Part shown: positions 36,059 through 43,202 of the stretch, piece after piece
How the letters are laid out: the number at the start of each line of letters is the position of its first letter
Numbering within the stretch: position 1 is the first letter of the stretch
Assembly (NCBI GenBank): GCA_039679375.1
Contig: JBDKVA010000037.1
Span: forward strand, 1-64,000
Source: JBDKVA01 sp039679375
GTDB lineage: Bacteria > Bacillota > Clostridia > Acetivibrionales > DTU013
Length of the DNA: 64,000 bases
Direction of reading: 5' to 3'
The notes under the pieces: model-generated
Told to the model about the DNA's origin: nothing
Seen by the model: the letters and a program-made list of their open reading frames with translations, nothing else
Database searches by the model: none
Position numbers and translations under genes: made by a program

Positions 36059-37279
36059 TCACCCCTGTTTTCTTCTTAAATATCCTGCCCGCCTGATTTC
36101 CTTATCAATACCTCCGGTATCGCCCAGCAGCCCATAAAGCTCCAGTGCCTGCCCGTATACCGCATTCTCCTTTGCCAGCCCGCAGATTTCCTCCAGCACC
36201 GCTTCCGGCCCTCTTGCTTCAAGGATATCAGCCACGCCCTTAAGCGTGCGGTCCGCTGAATCAAACTTCATTGCAGCTGCAATACCGAGACAGATATTGG
36301 CAGGATCGATGCCATGTGCGGCACAAAGGCTTGCAGCTCCTACAAGCCTGTCATTTGGGGAAAGCTTTCTTTTCACATCATTGCCCACCCTGTTTACCGT
36401 ATCGCCAAGCAGTTTATTCCCAAAGCGGGAAATCAGATCGTCGACATGATCCAGTATTGTTTCCAGCTTTACGCCATGTTCCATTGACAAAGCCCTTGCC
36501 GAATCCTGCATAGCCTTCAGTACGGCAAGCTCGATGACCGGATCCTGTATAGCCTCCCAAATATAGCTGTAACCTTTTAATTTGCCAAGGTAGGCTGTCA
36601 GCGCATGCCCCATATTATGTATGAAAAGCTTTCTCTGTATATAAAAAGCAAAAGGGCTGGCGGGCTGCATATTTCTGATCTGGGGTATCCCGCCCTTAAA
36701 GGCATCCCTGTCAACGGGAAGCTCTCTGTATTCCTCCACACATATCCGCAATATATTACCTTCCTGCAATTCAGGAGTCATGACCGGCACCATTCTCCCG
36801 ATCGAAGCCTCCACAAGGCCGACAAGCTTTTCAAAACAGTTTATCTGATCTCGATCGAGTTCGCGTTTGATTAATTCCGCAAGATAGTGGTCCGCATTAA
36901 GGAGGTTCTCGCAGATTATGATATTAAGAGGTTCCATCCTGCCTGACTGCCAGCGCTTTTTAAGACCCTCCGCTACGGGCTTTGCGATTTTGGGCAACAC
37001 ATTCACTCCCACGGCTGTCGCCATGATATCCGCTTCTGCTATTGTTTCGGCTACCTTTCCGATGTCCAGCCCATTTACCCCTCTTACATTGGTTACGACC
37101 GTTTCTCTGCATCCTGCTTCCGACAATATGCCAACGGGGTATTTGCCGTCGCGGTTGAGACAACTGATTATTTCCTGATTCACATCTATAAACGCTACTT
37201 CGTACCCTGACTCCGAAAACAACTGGCCGATAAAGCCACGTCCTATGTTCCCTGCTCCATACATTACTGCCTTTTTCAT
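36059..37279 (-). CDS. Mannitol-1-phosphate 5-dehydrogenase-like protein
   Basis: 406 residues. The N-terminal Rossmann fold reads MYGAGNIGRGFIGQLFSESG, the hallmark of MtlD, and the C-terminal long-chain dehydrogenase domain contains the substrate Lys-His region KLFIHNMGHAL near 215. The family reduces fructose-6-phosphate to mannitol-1-phosphate with NADH, or the reverse. Here it is last of a three-gene operon after a PfkB kinase and a D-lyxose isomerase-like gene, with no mannitol PTS genes nearby, so a related polyol phosphate is possible. GGAG precedes the ATG. R1 copy 2 directly follows the stop. Confidence 0.85.
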   Translation of the reverse strand: MKKAVMYGAGNIGRGFIGQLFSESGYEVAFIDVNQEIISCLNRDGKYPVGILSEAGCRETVVTNVRGVNGLDIGKVAETIAEADIMATAVGVNVLPKIAKPVAEGLKKRWQSGRMEPLNIIICENLLNADHYLAELIKRELDRDQINCFEKLVGLVEASIGRMVPVMTPELQEGNILRICVEEYRELPVDRDAFKGGIPQIRNMQPASPFAFYIQRKLFIHNMGHALTAYLGKLKGYSYIWEAIQDPVIELAVLKAMQDSARALSMEHGVKLETILDHVDDLISRFGNKLLGDTVNRVGNDVKRKLSPNDRLVGAASLCAAHGIDPANICLGIAAAMKFDSADRTLKGVADILEARGPEAVLEEICGLAKENAVYGQALELYGLLGDTGGIDKEIRRAGYLRRKQG

Positions 37280-37282
37280 AAT

Positions 37283-37828
37283 CTACTCCTTTATTTGAGG
37301 TATCCTCCGGATATCCTCATCGGTGAAAATATCAGCATCGTCCCTGCTGGTTGTTGAAAACTCCGATACGACGGCACCATCAGGTCCGGCTTGAAACCAG
37401 TGCTTTGTATCCGGATGAAGCGTATATTGCCGGCCTGGCAGCAGAACGATCTCATGCCATGCAGTATAAGCCTTTTCCCTGCCCTTCGGCGGTGTTGCTT
37501 TAGGAGATTTTACCGGCTCTCCTTCAACATAAAGGTAAACTTCTCCCCATCTGCAACGGAAGGTTTCTTCCTTGCCCGGTCTTCCGTCTACAGGCGGGTG
37601 CCTGTGTTCGGGACAGGTCTGGTGCGGGAACAGGACCATCTCTTTTGCGCAGCACCTGCTTGTATTTACATAAGTAACGATTTCCAGCCCGGAGCTGTCC
37701 AGCTCATTCAGTCCGAAATCGGCAACCTCAAGATTGTCCTTCTCTTCCTTTATCAGTACGATCCCTGCCTTTTCATAATATTGCAGCGCTTTTACCCTGG
37801 CAGCTTCATATTGTGTTTTTGTCAGCAT
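37283..37828 (-). CDS. D-lyxose ketol-isomerase family protein
   Basis: 181 residues, a single cupin barrel. Metal ligands are visible in CPEHRHPPVDGRPGKEETF (two His and a Glu) and in HPDTKHWFQAG (His). The family isomerises D-lyxose to D-xylulose and D-mannose to D-fructose. ATG 37828 is chosen because GGAAAGG lies about 7 nt upstream and homologous proteins start at this region; the frame runs open to 37885, overlapping the kinase. With the PfkB kinase and MtlD-like gene it suggests sugar to ketose, ketose phosphate and polyol phosphate conversion. Confidence 0.85.
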   Translation of the reverse strand: MLTKTQYEAARVKALQYYEKAGIVLIKEEKDNLEVADFGLNELDSSGLEIVTYVNTSRCCAKEMVLFPHQTCPEHRHPPVDGRPGKEETFRCRWGEVYLYVEGEPVKSPKATPPKGREKAYTAWHEIVLLPGRQYTLHPDTKHWFQAGPDGAVVSEFSTTSRDDADIFTDEDIRRIPQIKE

Positions 37829-37871
37829 ATCGATTACCTTTCCGCCGTTTCCGGCATTTGCAAAATTCAAA

Positions 37872-38816
37872 TCAACCTGCCTCATTATTTTTCATGAATT
37901 CCAACGTCTCTTCAAAGCTTTTGATACCTGTAGATGCACCTGCGGCCATAACACAGTGCGTTCCAACGGCATTTGCAAATTTACCGCACTCATACAGATC
38001 CCACCCTTTGGTAAGACCGGTCAAAAAGCCTGCTACAAAGGAATCGCCTGCGCCTGTCGTATCCACAGCCTTTATTTTGGTGTACGTAGGTATGATATAT
38101 TTTTCCCCGTTCGGCTTCTTTATAAAACACCCTTTTTTGCCAAGCTTGATGACAACCGTTTTTACCCCCATTGAGAAAAAGACGTCCGCCATTTCTTCCG
38201 GATTCTCTTTTCCGCTAAGCTTCGCTGCTTCCTCAACGCTCGGTATGAACAGATCAATATATTTCATGCATGGCTCAAGGACACTCATCCATCTTCCTTT
38301 TGAATCCCAAGCGGTATCGAGCACAGTGTACTTTCCCATTTCCTTTGCCTTTTTCAGAAAATCGGCGCACTGAACGCCGTCAAATCTCGGAAGCAGCATC
38401 GTACCTGCTACGAATACGATTTTGGAATCCCTTATGACATCATAATTGATATCTTCGATCCCGAACTCCGCATTGGCGCCCAGATAATGCAAAAATGACC
38501 TTTCCCCGTTTGAATCAACCGTAACGATTGATGCAGAAGTCCCTGCCTTATCGCTTATTTTAAGGCCGTCGGCATTGACCTTCTCATCCTTTAAGGCAGC
38601 GGACATGAATTTTCCGAAGCCGTCATTCCCGATCTTCCCAACAATGGCGACATTCAATCCCAACCTCGACATATCGATGGCTGCACTCGCTGCACAGCCG
38701 CCCGTGAACAACTCAATTCTATCGGTCAATTGAAGCCTGCCGCTTTCGGGAAGGCTGTCAACAGTCCGCGCAATTGCATCTGCCACCAGTATTCCTACAC
38801 AAGTAACATCAAACAT
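37872..38816 (-). CDS. PfkB-family carbohydrate kinase
   Basis: 314 residues. The first PfkB signature reads GGCAASAAIDMSRLG near residue 38 and the second is DTTGAGDSFVAGFLTG near 252, holding the catalytic Asp and anion hole. It phosphorylates a sugar such as fructose or a related ketose with ATP in the cytoplasm. It is the first gene of a minus-strand operon with an isomerase and a polyol-phosphate dehydrogenase. AGAGGTGTGAACT precedes the ATG. Fructokinase is the simplest guess, but the family is broad. Confidence 0.9.
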   Translation of the reverse strand: MFDVTCVGILVADAIARTVDSLPESGRLQLTDRIELFTGGCAASAAIDMSRLGLNVAIVGKIGNDGFGKFMSAALKDEKVNADGLKISDKAGTSASIVTVDSNGERSFLHYLGANAEFGIEDINYDVIRDSKIVFVAGTMLLPRFDGVQCADFLKKAKEMGKYTVLDTAWDSKGRWMSVLEPCMKYIDLFIPSVEEAAKLSGKENPEEMADVFFSMGVKTVVIKLGKKGCFIKKPNGEKYIIPTYTKIKAVDTTGAGDSFVAGFLTGLTKGWDLYECGKFANAVGTHCVMAAGASTGIKSFEETLEFMKNNEAG

Positions 38817-39046
38817 AGTTCACACCTCTTTATGATAGGATAAAATCAGTTCAATTAATATAGTAAATTTTTTGTACTAATTATATTGTAACGCCATATA
38901 AAAGAGCATGCAATAGTAATTTGCACTTACATTCAAAGCATGCAGTGAAAAATCCGCGCCAAATTACTTTCATTTTTATTGTACAGTCACCATATCGTAA
39001 AATCAGTTTACTAATAGACCGGATTGCCACATAAATGGCCGTAAAT

Positions 39047-39087
39047 AAAAAACCAGCGGTTTTTGCTTATCGCTAAAAATCACTGGT
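39047..39087 (-). terminator. Rho-independent terminator of the tRNA-Leu gene
   Basis: On the minus strand AAACCAGTGATTTTT, a 10-nt loop, AAAAACCGCTGGTTTTTT. The stem of about 14 bp has one mismatch and a G-U pair and is followed by a T-run. It begins 4 nt after the CCA end. Confidence 0.8.
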
Positions 39088-39091
39088 TTCT

Positions 39092-39179
39092 TGGTGCCGG
39101 AGACCGGGGTCGAACCGGTACGGCTTTAAGGGCCGCAGGATTTTAAGTCCTGTGCGTCTGCCAATTCCGCCACTTCGGC
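39092..39179 (-). tRNA. tRNA-Leu (TAA anticodon)
   Basis: 88 nt including an encoded CCA. The anticodon stem-loop is AGGACTTAAAATCCT with TAA, and a long variable arm (CGGCCCTTAAAGCCG) marks a class II leucine tRNA. The T arm is ACCGG TTCGACC CCGGT. Position 5-68 of the acceptor stem reads A against C (GCCGAAG versus CTCCGGC), an unusual mismatch. Confidence 0.95.
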
Positions 39180-39197
39180 AAGTTTGATAACTACATA

Positions 39198-39226
39198 ATA
39201 ATAACATCTTGCATTTTAAAAATCAA
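39198..39226 (-). promoter_or_regulatory. Sigma-A promoter of tRNA-Leu
   Basis: TTGATT (39221-39226), 17-bp spacer, TATTAT (39198-39203) on the minus strand, with the -10 about 18 nt before the mature 5' end. Confidence 0.65.
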
Positions 39227-39250
39227 GTGCCTGCAACCATCCACATAATT

Positions 39251-39676
39251 CTAATAATATTGAGCTGATTTACGGTAACCGCCGCCACCCCGTTTGGATT
39301 CGAAATTCTTCTTGAGATCATGCATCCTCTCGTCGCTGTCCTTCATATACTTGGACAGCCGATCCTCAAAAGACATGCCCTCATTATTGTTTCTGCTCCA
39401 ATCTGTCTCAACCGGCGGTCTTGCTGTCCTGGAATCAGACTTGCGGTCAATGGCTTTTTTTATGGATAAACTGATTTTTCCGTTATCCATGGAAAGAACC
39501 TTTACTTTGACTTCCTGATTTTCCTGCAAGTGATTTTTGATGTCCTTAACGTATTCTTCAGCGATTTCAGAGATGTGAACCAGACCCGTTTTCCCTTCAG
39601 GCAGTTGAATGAAAGCACCGAAATTGGTTATTCCGGCCACCTTGCCTTCAACAATATTACCAACCTCAACAAGCAT
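39251..39676 (-). CDS. yabR: S1 RNA-binding domain protein (YabR/GSP13 type)
   Basis: 141 residues. The S1 domain fills residues 3-75 (VGNIVEGKVAGITNFGAFIQ ... TGLVHISEIAEEYVKDI ... KVKVLSMDNGKISLSIKKA). A charged, basic tail follows. S1 proteins of this kind bind RNA or ribosomes. Its place directly after divIC is the conserved Firmicutes order, where spoIIE usually follows; here a tRNA gene follows instead. Confidence 0.92.
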   Translation of the reverse strand: MLVEVGNIVEGKVAGITNFGAFIQLPEGKTGLVHISEIAEEYVKDIKNHLQENQEVKVKVLSMDNGKISLSIKKAIDRKSDSRTARPPVETDWSRNNNEGMSFEDRLSKYMKDSDERMHDLKKNFESKRGGGGYRKSAQYY

Positions 39677-39841
39677 ACAGAAAGAAATCCTCCTTAAAGT
39701 TTATAAAAACGGTCTCTGCCGTTTTATACAAGATTGTCTGGCCTGTGATTGTCTAAAAGCAATTTGATTATATAGCATATGAAATATTTCGTCAAGCCTG
39801 TATTTACAGGCGCTGCAAGAGATAATGAAATAAATGGTATT

Positions 39842-40120
39842 TTACTGTCCTATATCAACAAAAACTCTTTCGTTCGCTTTCACCATGCCCAATCTTTCTC
39901 TGGCAACCTTTTCTTTATATTCATCGCTGCCGATTGTTTCTTTTTCTTTTTTCAGTTCCTCATTCGCATTCGTTTCTTCCTCTATCTTACTCTCTATCTT
40001 GCTCAGCTCAATGCTTTTGGCGTTCAACAGCTTCTGCTGGCCAACTGCTACATAAGACAAATATAGAAAGATCGCCAATAAAACAAACACTCCGAATGAG
40101 GACTTTTTTCTTTTGCTCAT
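39842..40120 (-). CDS. divIC: Septum formation protein DivIC/FtsB-like
   Basis: 92 residues. A basic cytoplasmic start (SKRKKSS), one membrane helix (FGVFVLLAIFLYLSYVAVG) and an extracytoplasmic coiled coil (SKIESKIEEETNANEELKKE) form the bitopic plan of DivIC/FtsB/FtsL divisome proteins. The end (YKEKVARERLGMVKANERVF) is the conserved DivIC C-terminal motif. ATG 40120 is chosen since homologues start just before the helix. Neighbours yabQ and yabR support the identity. Confidence 0.88.
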   Translation of the reverse strand: MSKRKKSSFGVFVLLAIFLYLSYVAVGQQKLLNAKSIELSKIESKIEEETNANEELKKEKETIGSDEYKEKVARERLGMVKANERVFVDIGQ

Positions 40121-40223
40121 TTCAGGTCTCACACCCCATTTTCCTTTGTGAAAAGCAATATGCATATTATTAATTCTATGAAGCTTGGAAAAATCCTGCA
40201 AACGAATAAAAAGTTTTTAGAGC

Positions 40224-40733
40224 CTAAATCTTTTTCCTTAAATTTTTAAATTTCCTGCTATAAAAATGAAACTTGAAAAATTTGACCTTTCCGCTGCTTT
40301 TGGCTTTTTTAAAAGCTTTTTTAGTTATTCCCGCCAGTTTTCGGGCAGGTACTGAAAAGACTCTTAAAATCAATCGTACCGGGTAGGAAATAATAAGGAT
40401 GATGCCTTTTATAACATATGTCACGATTTTTATTATAAAAAGGGAGGAACCCATTACGATCCTGCTTAATAAAAGAGAATACAAAATGACGCCGATGAAT
40501 GCACCGATGAATAAGTAGGCTCTGATCTCACCGTCATTGCTGTAATATATGGTCAGAAACATAATTACGGCAACAATCAGCCAGTACAGCAAGTCCTGCA
40601 GATAAGTAACCAGGCTGCCGGTTTTTACTGCTTTCCTTAATATCCTGAAAACATCATAAACCAGCGCAATCATTATACCGCCTGCTACCGTGCAAAAGAA
40701 TATGTATGCCTGGGAGTTCACAGATACCGTCAT
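40224..40733 (-). CDS. yabQ: Spore cortex biosynthesis protein YabQ
   Basis: 169 residues. Four to five hydrophobic helices lie in the first 120 residues, and a strongly basic tail follows (KKAFKKAKSSGKVKFFKF). The N-terminal pattern YIFFCTVAGGIMIALVYDVFR is typical of YabQ, a mother-cell membrane protein needed for cortex formation. The ATG overlaps the yabP stop by 4 nt, so translation is coupled. Expression is expected under sigma-E in other Firmicutes. Confidence 0.9.
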   Translation of the reverse strand: MTVSVNSQAYIFFCTVAGGIMIALVYDVFRILRKAVKTGSLVTYLQDLLYWLIVAVIMFLTIYYSNDGEIRAYLFIGAFIGVILYSLLLSRIVMGSSLFIIKIVTYVIKGIILIISYPVRLILRVFSVPARKLAGITKKAFKKAKSSGKVKFFKFHFYSRKFKNLRKKI

Positions 40734-41023
40734 TTGAACATCCGGGCAAAAAAGCCTCCGCCCTTATTCCTTGAACCATCCCTGTCCGAATATTCGCAGC
40801 TTATGATTTCGCCTTCGATCCCGAGCTCCGAGTTGTCAATATTCAGCTTATTGATGTGAAGATCGATGCCTTTTATGATCAGCAACCCAAGTTCCGTGTC
40901 AGCGATAACACATTCGTCGTTGAAGCTTTCCACGTCAATAACGCCGGAAATATTGAGCTTCTCCCTGTTTTCGAGAATAAGGTTCTGCACTTTCGGCTTT
41001 GGTACCTTTTTTTCCTCAATCAT
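40730..41023 (-). CDS. yabP: Sporulation protein YabP
   Basis: 97 residues. The conserved core reads LILENREKLNISGVIDVESF ... LLIIKGIDLHINKLNID ... GIEGEIISCEYSD, the YabP/YqfC fold. It is made in the mother cell during sporulation in other Firmicutes. It overlaps yabQ. GGGGGATAAAA precedes the ATG. The gap of 270 bp to yabO contains R1 copy 3. Confidence 0.92.
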   Translation of the reverse strand: MIEEKKVPKPKVQNLILENREKLNISGVIDVESFNDECVIADTELGLLIIKGIDLHINKLNIDNSELGIEGEIISCEYSDRDGSRNKGGGFFARMFK

Positions 41024-41170
41024 TTTTATCCCCCCAATTACATAAGCAGCGGCCCGAACATTTCAGCCGACCCTTTCGGGATCGTTGAAATAAATTTCAG
41101 CCGACCCTTACTTGATTTATATGCATGTACAAGGAATAAAATGATAAGATTTTAGGAGTTCGCCCGGAAA

Positions 41171-41273
41171 CCAATATGGGCTACCGCCCACAACCCAACG
41201 AATGTACTTATTGCCGCGAGTGTGAAACTATTTTCTTATTTTCTATTGCAATTTCGCGGCAATAAGTTACTAA
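41171..41273 (+). repeat. R1 dispersed structured repeat, copy 3
   Basis: 103 bp from CCAATATGGGCTACC to AAGTTACTAA. It differs from copy 2 at about five positions by eye. It lies 21 nt after the stop codon of yabO and interrupts the yabO-yabP order. Confidence 0.88.
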
Positions 41274-41294
41274 CATATGCAGATTTTCAGGTCG

Positions 41295-41534
41295 CTACCT
41301 GATTACATACATTTCCTTCGAATCAGCCTTGGTAACGTGTTCGGCCACGGATGTGACCTCCACGCTGGTAAGGCTGCTGCCGAACCTGATTTCAACGACG
41401 TCGCCTACCTTTACCTCCGTACCGGGTTTTGCGGCTTTTCCGTTTATCGTCACATGTCCTGTTTCACAGGCTTCATTCGCAAGTGTACGGCGTTTGATCA
41501 GCCTGGATACTTTTAAATATTTATCTATCCTCAT
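41295..41534 (-). CDS. yabO: S4 RNA-binding protein YabO/RqcP
   Basis: 79 residues, all S4 fold: MRIDKYLKVSRLIKRRTLAN ... VTINGKAAKPGTEVKVGDVV. In B. subtilis this protein (RqcP) binds the 50S subunit and helps make Ala tails on stalled peptides in ribosome rescue. ATG 41534 is the family start, with AAAAGGGG upstream at somewhat long spacing. It follows the HU gene by 32 nt. Confidence 0.93.
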   Translation of the reverse strand: MRIDKYLKVSRLIKRRTLANEACETGHVTINGKAAKPGTEVKVGDVVEIRFGSSLTSVEVTSVAEHVTKADSKEMYVIR

Positions 41535-41566
41535 ATAAATACATCCCCTTTTGACCATTTACGTAA

Positions 41567-41842
41567 TTATTCGTTGACCATATCCTTCAACGCCTTGCCT
41601 ACTTTGAATACAGGCGCTTTTGAAGCCTTTATAGTAATTTCCTTCTTGGTTTGCGGATTCCGGCCCTTTCTCTCGGCCCTCTCCCTCACCTCAAAGGATC
41701 CAAAGCCCACAAGCTGTACCTTGTCGCCATTTACCAGCGCTTCCTCGACGCTCTCGACAAATGCATTCAGCGCCTTTTCGGCATCCACCCTGGTTATGTC
41801 GCCCTTTTCAGAAATACTTTTTATCAGATCTGCCTTGTTCAT
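41567..41842 (-). CDS. hup: HU-family DNA-binding protein
   Basis: 91 residues with the complete HU pattern: MNKADLIKSISEKGDITRVD ... VGFGSFEVRERAERKGRNPQT ... KAPVFKVGKALKD. It binds and bends DNA without sequence preference as a dimer and compacts the nucleoid. GGAGGAAGGTAA precedes the ATG. It lies between mazG and yabO, a placement seen in many Clostridia. Confidence 0.96.
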   Translation of the reverse strand: MNKADLIKSISEKGDITRVDAEKALNAFVESVEEALVNGDKVQLVGFGSFEVRERAERKGRNPQTKKEITIKASKAPVFKVGKALKDMVNE

Positions 41843-41877
41843 TTACCTTCCTCCTTCTGAATCATATTACAATCATA

Positions 41878-42672
41878 TCATTTTTCCGGAAGACGGACCT
41901 TCGCTTCATTCCAAAGCTCGTCCATCTCTGCAAGGCTCAAGTCATCAAGCTTTTTGCCTGCTTTTGTACTCTGCTGTTCAATATACTCAAACCTTCTGAT
42001 AAATTTGTTGACCGTTCCGGTAAGAGCCAGCTCAGGCTGCACCTTGAGGAACCTGGACAGATTCACGAGTGCAAACATCGCATCTCCCAGTTCATCCGTT
42101 ATTCTTACCACATTTTTACTCTTGTATACATCCCGAAGCTCCTGTATTTCCTCATCTACCTTTGCAAACACATCTTCTATATTGTCCCAGTCAAAGCCAA
42201 CCTGTGCCGCTTTCTGCTGAACCTTGTAGCTTCTCATCAGCGCCGGCAGGTTGGAAGGCACATCCTTCAAAACACCGGTCTGGCTCTTCAGCTGTTTTTC
42301 CTTCTTTTTTATTGCTTCCCAGTTTTCAACCACCTGTTCGGGCGTATCAGCCCTGGCATCGCCAAATATGTGCGTATGCCTTGAGATCAGCTTTCTGCAA
42401 ATCTCAGTCGTCACATCGCCCATGTCAAATTCCCCATGTTCCTTGGCAATCTGCGCATGAAACACGATTTGAAGCAGCAGATCTCCAAGCTCATTGCAGA
42501 ATTTGCCCAGATCCCCGGCATCAAGCGCCTCAAGCACCTCATACGTCTCTTCGATCATATATATCCGCAGGCTTTCGTGGGTTTGTTCCCTGTCCCACGG
42601 ACAGCCGTTTTCAGCTCTCAGCCTGGACATAATATCCAACAGGTCGTTAAAATCATACTTATCCTTCAGCAT
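41878..42672 (-). CDS. mazG: Nucleoside triphosphate pyrophosphohydrolase MazG
   Basis: 264 residues with two MazG domains. The first carries CPWDREQTHESLRIYMIEET and the metal motif EELGDLLLQ-like (ELGDLLLQIVFHAQIA). The second carries EIQELRDV and DELGDAMFALVNLSRF. It splits NTPs to NMP and pyrophosphate, removing abnormal nucleotides. In B. subtilis the equivalent is the C-terminal part of YabN; here there is no N-terminal methyltransferase domain. GGAGATATAGAAA precedes the ATG. Confidence 0.95.
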   Translation of the reverse strand: MLKDKYDFNDLLDIMSRLRAENGCPWDREQTHESLRIYMIEETYEVLEALDAGDLGKFCNELGDLLLQIVFHAQIAKEHGEFDMGDVTTEICRKLISRHTHIFGDARADTPEQVVENWEAIKKKEKQLKSQTGVLKDVPSNLPALMRSYKVQQKAAQVGFDWDNIEDVFAKVDEEIQELRDVYKSKNVVRITDELGDAMFALVNLSRFLKVQPELALTGTVNKFIRRFEYIEQQSTKAGKKLDDLSLAEMDELWNEAKVRLPEK

Positions 42673-42996
42673 TTTCTATATCTCCTGTTCAATTTATTCA
42701 ATACTACGGCGTACACGTTCAGAAGCAATATAATGAATCTTTAATCCATCATTTATAGTAAAATTTTACTGTGCATCAGCTTATATTTTACCCCATTCCC
42801 ACAAAAAATAGCAATAGAGAAAGCACTTCAAAGGGACAACTTCGCGAATTTATGCAGATTGATTCCGTACAATGCTGTAAAAAAGCATACACCATAAATT
42901 AAATAGTGTAAACATAGATAATATAAATTAAAATTTGGTGTTTTTCATTTTAAAATAACCATGCTACAATTTACCTGTCACAAGAAAAAACGCATC

Positions 42997-43099
42997 TATA
43001 TTGAATGAACTGATCTTCTTGACGAATGGCTGCGCAAACAGCAGTGATTCTATGATGTTTGCGAAGACAGGCGTTTAGAAAATTTCATTCAATTAATAT
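42997..43099 (+). repeat. R2 MITE-like repeat, copy A
   Basis: About 103 bp from TATATTGAATGAACTGA to TTCATTCAATTAATAT. Terminal inverted repeats of 10 bp (ATTGAATGAA / TTCATTCAAT) extend imperfectly inward. No coding capacity. Confidence 0.85.
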
Positions 43100-43108
43100 G
43101 TCCGGAGG

Positions 43109-43156
43109 CCGGTTATCCTGATAACCGGAAATCCGGAGAATCCGTGTCCGGTTTTT
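43109..43156 (+). promoter_or_regulatory. Leader hairpins, possible attenuator
   Basis: A stem CCGGTTAT / ATAACCGG with loop CCTG (43109-43128) is followed by CCGGA / TCCGG (43133-43151) and five T (43152-43156). The second hairpin plus U-run is terminator-like, and CCGG words could pair in alternative ways. It lies 46 nt before the start of the first gene. Confidence 0.4.
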
Positions 43157-43202
43157 ATATAAAAGCTTTCGGCAAAAGCCAATCAAAAGGAGGGAGAAGC
43201 TC

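Larger units (their letters stand above)
42673..43202. other. 530-bp divergent region between mazG and the HyuAB locus
   Basis: Carries R2 copy A (42997-43099), then a GC-rich stem-loop array at 43101-43156 in the leader of the plus-strand operon. The AT-rich part at 42720-42990 should hold the mazG promoter. No gene is visible. Confidence 0.55.

Noticed and set aside
38850..38885. A fourth R2 copy near TTCAATTAATATAG upstream of the PfkB gene
   Set aside because: Only about 15 bp resemble the R2 end, in AT-rich sequence; the inner part and other end are not present.
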